DNA of 64,000 bases from Leminorella richardii (GTDB lineage: Bacteria > Pseudomonadota > Gammaproteobacteria > Enterobacterales > Enterobacteriaceae), in the NCBI RefSeq assembly GCF_900478135.1, contig NZ_LS483470.1, positions 2,104,501 to 2,168,500 of the forward strand. The letters run 5' to 3'. Positions 51,993 to 59,485 of this stretch are shown piece by piece (positions within the stretch are counted from its first letter, which is position 1; every line of letters begins with the position of its first letter). A program made the position numbers and the translations under genes. Under the pieces are notes generated by a model. That model was not told the DNA's origin. It did no database searches and worked only from the letters and a program-made list of their open reading frames with translations.

Positions 51993-53255
51993 CTAATACT
52001 GGTCCAGCCCTAGGCTGTCGCGCAATACGTTTAACTGTTCCAGATCGCCGCTGCTGGCGGCCTTCTGAAGCGATTTGGTTGGTGCGTGGATAAGTCGATT
52101 GGTTAAGCGATGGGAAAGCGCTGAGATCGTACTTTCTACGTCTGCGCCTTGGGCAATAGCGTCTAAAGCCTTTTTCACCAGCTCGTCGCGAACGTCCTCA
52201 GCCATGGCTCGATAGTCTTTTATCGCCGAAACCGCTGACTGAGAGCGCATCCAGGTCATAAAATTGGCGCTTTCCTGGCGCACAATGTCTTCCGCTTGAA
52301 CTGCCGCAGCGCGGCGCTGGGAAAGATTATGCTCAATGATGGAGTGCAGATCGTCAACGGTATACAGGTACACGTTCGACAAGTCACCGACTTCGGGTTC
52401 AATGTCCCGAGGTACGGCTATGTCGATAAACAGCATCGGCTGGTTGCGACGGGCTTTCAGTGAGCGTTCCACCATGCCTTTACCAATAATAGGCAATGGG
52501 CTAGCGGTGGAGCTTATTACGATATCTGCCTTATATAAGGATGCATCGATTTCAGGCAGCGTAATCACGTCGGCGCCGACTTCATCTGCCAGAAGCTGAG
52601 CCCTTTCCCGTGTCCGGTTGGCAATAGTCATGGTCTTGACCTGATGCTCTCGCAAATAGCGAGCAACCAGCTCAATAGTCTCACCGGCACCAACCAACAG
52701 CACGTTAACGTTACTCATGGATTCGAAAATCTGGCGCGCAAGCGTACAGGCGGCAAAGGCAACGGAAACGGCGCTAGAGCCAATTTCAGTTTCGGTTCTA
52801 ACCCGCTTAGCGACGGAAAACGACTTTTGGAACAGACGCTCAAGTTCGGTATTTAGCTTCTGACACTCTTGAGATTCAGCAAAGGCTTTCTTCACCTGCC
52901 CCAAAATTTGCGGCTCTCCCAGCACCAGAGAGTCCAACCCACAGGCTACGCGCATCAGGTGGTTAACAGCGTCAGAATCGCTGTGCCAGTAGAGGCTATC
53001 CGCCAGTTCTTCTTTCGACAGGTGATGGTATTGGCACAGCCAGTTAATAAGCTGCGCCCGCGCGCTGTCGTCAGACTCTACGCTTAAATACAGTTCGGTT
53101 CGGTTACACGTAGACAGCACTACGCCGCTTTGCACCAACGGCTGTTGGTGCAAACTGTTCAGCGCCTCACCTAGCGTATCCGGAGAAAACGAAATGCGCT
53201 CTCTTAAGGATACCGGTGCGGTTTTGTGGTTGATTCCAAGTGCAAGAAGCGTCAT
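51993..53255 (-). CDS. hemA: glutamyl-tRNA reductase HemA
   Basis: Reduces glutamyl-tRNA with NADPH to glutamate-1-semialdehyde, the first step of tetrapyrrole (heme) synthesis in this group. The catalytic Cys is in VVLSTCNRTELYL (about residue 50). The NADPH domain has VNVLLVGAGETIELVARYLR (about 180-200) and a C-terminal dimerisation helix region spans about 315-418. Length 420 (E. coli 418). It is divergent from lolB, as in E. coli, with a 257-base shared control region. Confidence 0.97.
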   Translation of the reverse strand: MTLLALGINHKTAPVSLRERISFSPDTLGEALNSLHQQPLVQSGVVLSTCNRTELYLSVESDDSARAQLINWLCQYHHLSKEELADSLYWHSDSDAVNHLMRVACGLDSLVLGEPQILGQVKKAFAESQECQKLNTELERLFQKSFSVAKRVRTETEIGSSAVSVAFAACTLARQIFESMSNVNVLLVGAGETIELVARYLREHQVKTMTIANRTRERAQLLADEVGADVITLPEIDASLYKADIVISSTASPLPIIGKGMVERSLKARRNQPMLFIDIAVPRDIEPEVGDLSNVYLYTVDDLHSIIEHNLSQRRAAAVQAEDIVRQESANFMTWMRSQSAVSAIKDYRAMAEDVRDELVKKALDAIAQGADVESTISALSHRLTNRLIHAPTKSLQKAASSGDLEQLNVLRDSLGLDQY

Positions 53256-53512
53256 GAACTGCCGTTTTTATTATAAATCGACGGTTGAACCGTTATCTTA
53301 ATGGCATATTCTACTTGATGCAGCCTGTCAATTAAAGTCGCGTATTGTCGGGGAGGCGCATCGAAAAACATCGCTTAAAAATTCATCACTCGTCGACGGG
53401 TTCTATACTGTGAGATAAGATCGTCGTTGACGTTTCGCGTTTCGCCTATTAGCGTTACAACACTCTACCGCAGAGAGGCGGTTATTCACCATCGACAGGA
53501 TTTGACGATACC

Positions 53513-54136
53513 ATGAAGAAATTCTTACGGCCCACCTCGTTCATTACGCTGCTTCCGCTAGCAAGCGTGCTGCTTACCGCCTGTACGATAACGGATAAAC
53601 CAGGTCAGACTGGCACCACTCCCGAGTGGAAAACTCATGAACAGCAGGTTAAAGCGCTGGCTCAGTACGAAACGCGCGGCGCGTTTGCCTACCTGACAGA
53701 CAGCCAAAAGCTTTACGCTCGCTTCTATTGGCAGCAGCAAAATCCTGAGCAGTATCGTCTGGTGTTGACTAACCCGTTAGGCAATACGGTGATGGAGCTT
53801 AACGTTCAGCCCGGCATGGTGCAGCTGGTTGATGACAAAGGGCAACGCTACGTCAGCGATAACGCTGAAAAAATGATCCACCAGTTAACCGGCATGACCA
53901 TCCCTCTAGAGAATATGCGCCAGTGGATGATAGGGCTTCCGGCCAACGCGGAAGACTTTACCCTGACGCCAGAAGGTCGCCTGAAGAAAATCACGCTTGA
54001 GCAAAACGGCCAGCAGTGGACAGTGGAGTACCGAAATTACGACACTGAAGCGCAGCCGGTCCTTCCTAGTCTGGTTGAAATTACTCACGGTGACGAGCGC
54101 ATTAAGCTGAAAATGGACAACTGGACGCGGCAATAA
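53513..54136 (+). CDS. lolB: outer membrane lipoprotein receptor LolB
   Basis: Accepts lipoproteins from the periplasmic chaperone LolA and inserts them in the outer membrane. A signal peptide with lipobox LLTAC ends at Cys24. The mature hydrophobic-cavity fold shows YETRGAFAYLTDSQKLYARF and QWTVEYRNYDTEAQPVLPSL. The 207 residues equal E. coli LolB. Its TAA stop overlaps the ATG of ispE by one base (TAATG), so ispE translation should be coupled to lolB. Confidence 0.95.
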   Translation: MKKFLRPTSFITLLPLASVLLTACTITDKPGQTGTTPEWKTHEQQVKALAQYETRGAFAYLTDSQKLYARFYWQQQNPEQYRLVLTNPLGNTVMELNVQPGMVQLVDDKGQRYVSDNAEKMIHQLTGMTIPLENMRQWMIGLPANAEDFTLTPEGRLKKITLEQNGQQWTVEYRNYDTEAQPVLPSLVEITHGDERIKLKMDNWTRQ

Positions 54137-54974
54137 TGAACGACTGGCCTTCCCCGCCAAGCTGAACCTGTTTTTGTACATTACTGGCCGTCGACCTGAC
54201 GGCTACCATACACTACAAACACTGTTTCAGTTTTTAGACTACGGCGACACGCTGAACTTTCACGTCCGTCAGGACAATGACATATGCCTGCTGACGCCTA
54301 TAGACGGCGTTCCCAATGAGCAAAACCTGATTGTCCGCGCTGCCCGTCTTCTTCAGCAACATACGGGCTGCCTTCTCGGTGCAGATATTACCCTCAATAA
54401 ACGCCTGCCGATGGGCGGCGGGCTGGGCGGAGGTTCCTCAAATGCTGCCACGGTCTTAGTTGCCCTTAACCATCTGTGGCATTGCGGGCTTTCACAGGAA
54501 GCGCTTTGCGAACTGGGGCTGACACTCGGCGCTGATGTACCGGTTTTTATTTATGGCCACTCCGCGTTTGCCGAAGGCGTTGGTGAACGCTTTATTCCGG
54601 TTAAACCCGAGGAAAAATGGTTTCTGGTTGCCCACCCGGGCGTAACTATTCCAACCGTGACTATTTTTACCGATCCAGATCTGCAAAGAAATACCCCTGA
54701 AAGAAAGCTCGATGCGCTGTTATCTTCACCTTTTTCCAACGATTGTGAACCAATCGCAAGAAAAAGGTACCCCGAGGTTGAACAGCTTATTTCTTGGCTG
54801 TTAGAATATGCTCCGTCACGTCTTACGGGTACGGGTGCCTGTGTATTTGCTGAATTCAATACCGAGTCCGCTGCTCAACGTGTGTTACAACAAGCCCCTG
54901 AATGGTTACATGGCTTTATTGCGCGAGGCGTTAACGTTTCGCCGCTGAAAACATTCCTAACAGGGCAAGAGTGA
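54136..54974 (+). CDS. ispE: CDP-methylerythritol kinase IspE, apparent 1-base frameshift
   Basis: GHMP kinase of the MEP isoprenoid pathway that phosphorylates CDP-methylerythritol. The expected start is the ATG at 54136 (overlapping the lolB stop), reading MNDWPSP; the rest of the protein (AKLNLFLYITGRRPDGYHT and onward) is in another frame. One base is missing in the C-run at 54152-54155; adding it restores a 279-residue enzyme close to E. coli IspE (283). The ATP loop LPMGGGLGGGSSNAATVLVA and SRLTGTGACVFAEF are intact. Read as it stands, the ATG frame stops at 54163-54165; a TTG at 54174 could start a shorter 266-residue form lacking the PAKLNLF substrate strand. As ispE is essential in E. 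coli, a sequencing error is the simplest explanation. Confidence 0.88.
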
Positions 54975-55052
54975 GCGCCGCGCTAACGCGGTAAGCAGCG
55001 CTATTCTGGAGTCAGCGATGCTTACTGTATTTTGCGGTCTCAAATTTATCGT

Positions 55053-55081
55053 ATGCCGCCCCCTTTCCACATCGGCGGCAT
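55053..55081 (+). other. stem-loop in the prs leader
   Basis: ATGCCGCC (55053-55060) pairs perfectly with GGCGGCAT (55074-55081) across 13 bases, 30 bases before the prs start. It may be a weak attenuator (CTTTCT follows) or a leader stability element. Confidence 0.45.
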
Positions 55082-55111
55082 CTTTCTGGATGCAAGCCTG
55101 AGGTTCTTCTC

Positions 55112-56059
55112 GTGCCTGACATGAAGCTCTTTGCTGGTAACGCCACGCCGGAACTAGCACAACGTGTAGCCAATCGTCTTTATACTTCTCTGGGTGACGC
55201 CGCTGTAGGCCGTTTTAGCGACGGTGAAGTGAGTGTTCAAATTAACGAAAACGTCCGCGGTGGTGATATTTTTATTATCCAATCCACCTGTGCGCCGACA
55301 AACGATAACCTGATGGAACTGGTTGTTATGGTCGACGCGCTGCGTCGCGCTTCAGCCGGGCGTATTACCGCAGTTATCCCCTACTTTGGCTATGCCCGTC
55401 AGGATCGTCGCGTACGTTCTGCTCGCGTGCCGATTACGGCCAAAGTCGTTGCTGACTTTCTTTCCAGCGTCGGCGTTGACCGCGTATTAACCGTCGATCT
55501 TCATGCTGAACAGATCCAGGGATTCTTTGATGTCCCGGTTGATAACGTTTTCGGTAGCCCTATCCTGCTGGAAGACATGCTGCAGCAGAATCTGGAAAGC
55601 CCTATTGTTGTGTCTCCAGACATTGGCGGCGTCGTTCGCGCGCGCGCTATCGCCAAACTGCTCAACGATACCGATATGGCTATCATCGACAAGCGTCGCC
55701 CTCGCGCTAACGTTTCTCAAGTCATGCATATTATTGGTGACGTAAACGGTCGCGACTGCATTCTGGTTGATGACATGATCGATACCGGTGGAACACTGTG
55801 TAAAGCGGCTGAAGCTCTGAAAGAGCGCGGTGCTAAACGCGTGTTTGCTTACGCAACGCACCCAATTTTCTCCGGCAACGCGGTCGACAACATCAAGAAC
55901 TCCGTTATTGATGAAGTCATCGTTTGTGACACGATCCCTCTGTCGGCAGAAATCAAAGCTATCAACAAAGTTCGCTCTCTGACCCTTTCCGGTATGCTGG
56001 CTGAGGCTATTCGCCGCATCAGCAACGAAGAGTCCATTTCTGCGATGTTTGAACACTAA
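55112..56059 (+). CDS. prs: ribose-phosphate pyrophosphokinase (PRPP synthetase)
   Basis: Makes phosphoribosyl pyrophosphate from ribose 5-phosphate and ATP for nucleotide, histidine, tryptophan and NAD synthesis. It starts at GTG with TGAGG 9 bases upstream, giving 315 residues identical in length to E. coli. The catalytic flexible loop YARQDRRVRSARVPITAK (about 97-114) and the PRPP-binding motif DCILVDDMIDTGGTLCKAAE (about 214-233) are conserved. It follows ispE by 137 bases with a leader stem-loop and ends at a strong terminator. dauA, its E. coli downstream neighbour, is missing here. Confidence 0.97.
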   Translation: MPDMKLFAGNATPELAQRVANRLYTSLGDAAVGRFSDGEVSVQINENVRGGDIFIIQSTCAPTNDNLMELVVMVDALRRASAGRITAVIPYFGYARQDRRVRSARVPITAKVVADFLSSVGVDRVLTVDLHAEQIQGFFDVPVDNVFGSPILLEDMLQQNLESPIVVSPDIGGVVRARAIAKLLNDTDMAIIDKRRPRANVSQVMHIIGDVNGRDCILVDDMIDTGGTLCKAAEALKERGAKRVFAYATHPIFSGNAVDNIKNSVIDEVIVCDTIPLSAEIKAINKVRSLTLSGMLAEAIRRISNEESISAMFEH

Positions 56060-56086
56060 GCTTCACGTTTCAAATCGCCTGAAATG

Positions 56087-56118
56087 TAAAACCCCGAAAG
56101 CCAAGCTTTCGGGGTTTT
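56087..56118 (+). terminator. intrinsic terminator of prs
   Basis: AAACCCCGAAAG (56089-56100) pairs with CTTTCGGGGTTT (56106-56117) across a 5-base loop, followed by TCTTTT. Confidence 0.9.
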
Positions 56119-56224
56119 CTTTTATCTTACGAGAATATCTTACAGGCAAAATTCAGAAGACGTCTCCCTTAAGCAGAAATATTTCCGCCTTCGTCTTACC
56201 TCCTGCCGTCACTCTTGCTGGGAT

Positions 56225-56497
56225 CTACAGGTGTTTATGGCGATAGCGACGATTGTCGTAATGTTTAATCCACCAGTAGCGATCGGCAACCTTGTCACGT
56301 CCGCTGATACGCGCCCCAACTAGCCAAACAAAGGCACCGATGAAAATACCGGCTATCGGTAAGTTGGCCAAGTCGCCCGGCAGCATAACAACGTCCTTAA
56401 CGTGAGAAATAATCGTCAGCCCTGCTCCGCAGATCATAAAGACGAGTCCCAGCACCATAAGAATGTTGCCCAGAATAACGAAGGTTTTCCGTTTCAT
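56225..56497 (-). CDS. ychH: stress-induced membrane protein YchH
   Basis: A 90-residue inner-membrane protein with two helices (about residues 8-28 and 45-64), homologous to E. coli YchH (DUF2583). A link to stress response has been reported for E. coli; mechanism unknown. The ATG at 56497 is used because GGAGGTG lies just upstream; it yields MKRKTFVILGNILMVLGLVF. The tail is basic and tyrosine-rich (WWIKHYDNRRYRHKH). It is divergent from pth as in E. coli, with a CRP-like site upstream at 56582-56597. Confidence 0.9.
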   Translation of the reverse strand: MKRKTFVILGNILMVLGLVFMICGAGLTIISHVKDVVMLPGDLANLPIAGIFIGAFVWLVGARISGRDKVADRYWWIKHYDNRRYRHKHL

Positions 56498-56799
56498 AAG
56501 CACCTCCACATATTGCTTGCCAAAGTAATTATTAAGTCGCTTACCTTTGATATGAGTATAGGCAGCGATGCTGGGTAAATGTGTGGTTACGATCACAGGA
56601 TGGACATTAATCCTTACAGTTTCCTTACACTCCCGACTCAGACACGGCTAATCCCCTCTTTTTTTTACGTTTAGGCTCTTTACACAAGTTTAAATATGCC
56701 GTTTTGTGATTTAGCCTATCGAAGGTTAGAATAGTCGCCTGTTTTTTTACTACGGACATCGCCTCTCCTGTCCGAGATCTCTCAATCTGGAAACCGTTC
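56498..56799. promoter_or_regulatory. ychH/pth divergent control region
   Basis: These 302 bases hold the promoters of ychH (minus) and pth (plus), a CRP-like site, and no supported gene. Confidence 0.45.
56582..56597 (-). promoter_or_regulatory. CRP-like site upstream of ychH
   Basis: On the minus strand TGTGATCGTAACCACA matches TGTGA-N6-TCACA at 9 of 10 conserved positions, centred about 92 bases before the ychH start codon. Catabolite control of ychH is consistent with what is known for E. coli. Confidence 0.6.
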
Positions 56800-57390
56800 G
56801 TGAGCAGCATTAAACTGATTGTCGGTTTAGCGAATCCCGGAGCTGAATACGCACAGACCCGCCATAACGCAGGCGCTTGGTTTGTTGACCTATTGGCCGA
56901 ACGCTATCATCAACCGCTGAAAGAAGAGCCTAAATTTTTTGGCTACACCTCTCGGCTCAACGTTGACGGTCAGGACATCCGCCTTCTGGTTCCTACCACT
57001 TTTATGAACCTCAGCGGCAAGGCCGTCGTTGCTATGGCAGGATTTTTCCGCATATCTCCCGAAGAGATTCTGGTCGCTCACGATGAGCTTGATCTTCCCC
57101 CTGGCGTAGCCAAGCTCAAGCTCGGCGGCGGTAACGGTGGTCATAACGGGCTGAAAGACATTGCTAACAAGCTGGGCAATAACCCTAACTTCTATCGATT
57201 GCGTATTGGCATCGGCCACCCGGGTGATAAAAATAAAGTCACGGGATTCGTTTTGGGTAAGCCGCCAGCCTCTGAACAAAAGCTGATCGATGACGCCATC
57301 GATGAAGCGGTACGCTGTACAGACATTCTTATAAAAGAGGATGTGACCAAGGCGATGAATCGGCTTCATGCGTTTAAAGCAAGTGCCTAA
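56800..57390 (+). CDS. pth: peptidyl-tRNA hydrolase Pth
   Basis: Cleaves peptidyl-tRNAs that drop off ribosomes, recycling tRNA. The catalytic His is in AQTRHNAGAWFVD (about residue 22) and the Asp in LVAHDELDLPPGVAKLKLGG (about residue 96). GGNGGHNGLKDI (about 110-121) and the substrate-binding MNLSG are conserved. Length 196 from a GTG start (E. coli 194). It is divergent from ychH and convergent with yeaQ. The E. coli downstream gene ychF is not present here. Confidence 0.96.
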   Translation: MSSIKLIVGLANPGAEYAQTRHNAGAWFVDLLAERYHQPLKEEPKFFGYTSRLNVDGQDIRLLVPTTFMNLSGKAVVAMAGFFRISPEEILVAHDELDLPPGVAKLKLGGGNGGHNGLKDIANKLGNNPNFYRLRIGIGHPGDKNKVTGFVLGKPPASEQKLIDDAIDEAVRCTDILIKEDVTKAMNRLHAFKASA

Positions 57391-57409
57391 CACAGCTCGT
57401 TGAAAGATA

Positions 57410-57444
57410 AAGAAAGAAAGAACCGCCGGTAAGCACCGGCGGTT
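57410..57444 (-). terminator. terminator between pth and yeaQ
   Basis: AACCGCCGGT (57421-57430) pairs with ACCGGCGGTT (57435-57444) across AAGC. The minus-strand side continues CTTTCTTTCTTT, so it mainly ends yeaQ. Confidence 0.75.
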
Positions 57445-57458
57445 ACCGTAGATGGAAA

Positions 57459-57707
57459 CTACCCCTTAATCTTACGGTATATAAACAGCACCAGCAGCGC
57501 GCCCAGAATCGCGATAGCCAGGCTGCCAATATTAAAGCCGTCTACCGTCCCCATACCCAGACGGGAACTGATAAATCCGCCAACCAGCGCGCCTATGACA
57601 CCGAGAATCGTTGTCATAATGAACCCACCGCCGTCTTTACCCGGCATAATCCACTTGGCTAATATGCCAACGATAAGGCCCAGTACAACCCAAGAGATGA
57701 TCCCCAT
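57459..57707 (-). CDS. yeaQ: GlsB/YeaQ/YmgE-family membrane protein
   Basis: An 82-residue inner-membrane protein of the transglycosylase-associated (GlsB/YeaQ/YmgE) family, with three hydrophobic segments. It begins MGIISWVVLGLIVGILAKWI, followed by MPGKDGGGF, a nearly exact match to E. coli YeaQ, and has the same length. These proteins are linked to general stress response; their activity is unknown. A 10-bp inverted repeat lies just upstream (57738-57776). Confidence 0.9.
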   Translation of the reverse strand: MGIISWVVLGLIVGILAKWIMPGKDGGGFIMTTILGVIGALVGGFISSRLGMGTVDGFNIGSLAIAILGALLVLFIYRKIKG

Positions 57708-58530
57708 ATTTCCTCCTAAATACTTCTGTTAACAATGTCATCTTCATTTGAATTCAAGCCACCGGTATGAAGATGATGCGATCAGATCATAGAAGCCAAA
57801 CCGCTATTACGCTATTTTTCCCAATTCTATGGCTCAAAAGATAAACAGCTTACCGTTAACCTCATGAAAAGATTAACATTGATAATTTTTTGTAAATAAC
57901 TGAAAGATATTCCCTCCCGTTATAAACCCTTTTATTACCTCAAAATAATTAAAATGTCTTTAAAGATAAGCTATAACGATAAAAGGATATTTATTCAATC
58001 GTTGCTTTAAAAAACAATGAGAAACGCTTTTAATGCAAACAATAAATATACATTTTTACCCTCTTTCCCTTTAATACAAAAACACTTCTTCAACTTTACC
58101 CTCAACGCTTTTCATTTTTGTAAATGAATCCACAACGGAATCGTGTAAAGCACAAAGGCAAAAAAAGCGCATGGCACCAACATGAAAAAAATTCAAAAAA
58201 AATAAATAATATCAATAAATTAAATTAAACAAACGTACAAATAAACACCATGATAATAATCCCATAGCTAACATATAAAAGATGTTACCAAAGCCGTATT
58301 GAACGACACAGCTGCTATTATTAACGGCAATGACCGCAAAAATCACATCGTATTAAGCCGATTGTTTTATACACAATCAGCTAACTTAACATACTGACTT
58401 TATTGTCACTCGCGGTGAGTCATACTATTAGCGTTATGGCATAATTTGCTACTATTTTTCACTTTTCAGGCATTGTGTATTAAGGCCTATTGCGGTAAGC
58501 TGTGGAAAGTAAATCTATAATGGATGATAG
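57708..58530. other. AT-rich gene-free stretch
   Basis: These 823 bases carry no supported gene and are strongly AT-rich, notably 57850-58400. They hold the yeaQ promoter region and the upstream region of the unknown membrane protein at 58531. The composition suggests acquired or xenogeneically silenced DNA. Confidence 0.45.
57738..57776. repeat. inverted repeat upstream of yeaQ
   Basis: TCATCTTCAT (57738-57747) and ATGAAGATGA (57767-57776) are exact complements separated by 19 bases, just upstream of the yeaQ start; possibly an operator or 5'-UTR hairpin. Confidence 0.5.
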
Positions 58531-59235
58531 ATGAATATGCACTCGCACAATGATGAAGTGCATAAATCGAAAGGTGCACATGTGTGCAGTGATTTATGCC
58601 ACTTAACTAAGATATCATTAAAACACGCTCACAATATGAAAAAGGTTGAAGCCCAATCATATTGGCGTCGTTGTGTGCTTTTTCTTTGCGCAAGTGCCGT
58701 TGTCACCCTCTTCTTTGGCATCGTTTTCTTTACTACCCCTACGCTTATTTCCTATGTAATTGAAATGGTTATTTCCATTATGGGGATTACTATCTCTCAT
58801 GCTTGGTATCGCGTCACAGTGAATAATATTCACTGGCACAAAAGCTGGTATAAACACGTTAGCGGTCTGGAGAAGCAGCTTGCCGACTGTCCGAAAAACT
58901 CAGTCAGAATGATAACTGGGTTGCAATCGCCGCAGAGACTGAGTGATGCATTCATTCTCAATCGAACGCTTAACATCGTCTTTTTTCTGTTTTGGTGCAC
59001 GCTTCCGGTTATTTCACTACTCAAGTTTTTCTATTACTTTGTTTACGTCAACGGTGTCTCGCTTTCCTTGGCCAATACCCTCTTCCTTTGCATTCCATTC
59101 CTCGTGATGATCTTTCTCTCTATCGCGCTTAACGTTTTCATGTGCATGTTCTCATCAAAAGACGATGCCGAAATTGATAACAGAGAGCTCGACATTACTC
59201 TTCAGTATAAAAACACCCCAAATCAGCAAGGCTAA
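58531..59235 (+). CDS. unknown four-helix membrane protein with His/Cys-rich N-terminus
   Basis: A 234-residue protein not recognised. The first 34 residues contain seven His (4, 6, 11, 17, 24, 32, 34) and two Cys (19, 23), possibly a cytoplasmic metal-binding segment. Four hydrophobic segments follow at about 47-68, 70-92, 147-172 and 176-206, with a 50-residue loop between the second and third (HWHKSWYKHVSGLEKQLADC) and an acidic tail (KDDAEIDNRELD). No strong ribosome-binding site is seen before the ATG. It is isolated between an AT-rich gap and argS, so horizontal acquisition is plausible. Function cannot be stated. Confidence 0.7.
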   Translation: MNMHSHNDEVHKSKGAHVCSDLCHLTKISLKHAHNMKKVEAQSYWRRCVLFLCASAVVTLFFGIVFFTTPTLISYVIEMVISIMGITISHAWYRVTVNNIHWHKSWYKHVSGLEKQLADCPKNSVRMITGLQSPQRLSDAFILNRTLNIVFFLFWCTLPVISLLKFFYYFVYVNGVSLSLANTLFLCIPFLVMIFLSIALNVFMCMFSSKDDAEIDNRELDITLQYKNTPNQQG

Positions 59236-59485
59236 GTTAAAACTCCTTTTTACCTCCCCCTTTTCTAACAACGGCTAGCAAATGCGATATTCTCAACAGT
59301 CGCACGCATGAAAGCTGACTCAGTGACCATTATCGGGTATTATTCTGCGGTTTCTTTTTTATCGTGAAACAGGCGCGTTCATTTCATACTGAATATGCGG
59401 CCTCGTTTCCATCGCAGCATACAACGAATAGTCTATTCTCGCTGGTGCAGTGATAAACCATATGACGCTGTTATAAGGTAATTCG

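Noticed and set aside
54975..55111. PurR operator upstream of prs
   Set aside because: No sequence close to the ACGCAAACGTTTGCGT consensus was found.
58531..59235. assignment to the RipA/octameric membrane-protein group
   Set aside because: The loop between helices is only vaguely similar; not enough to name a family by eye.
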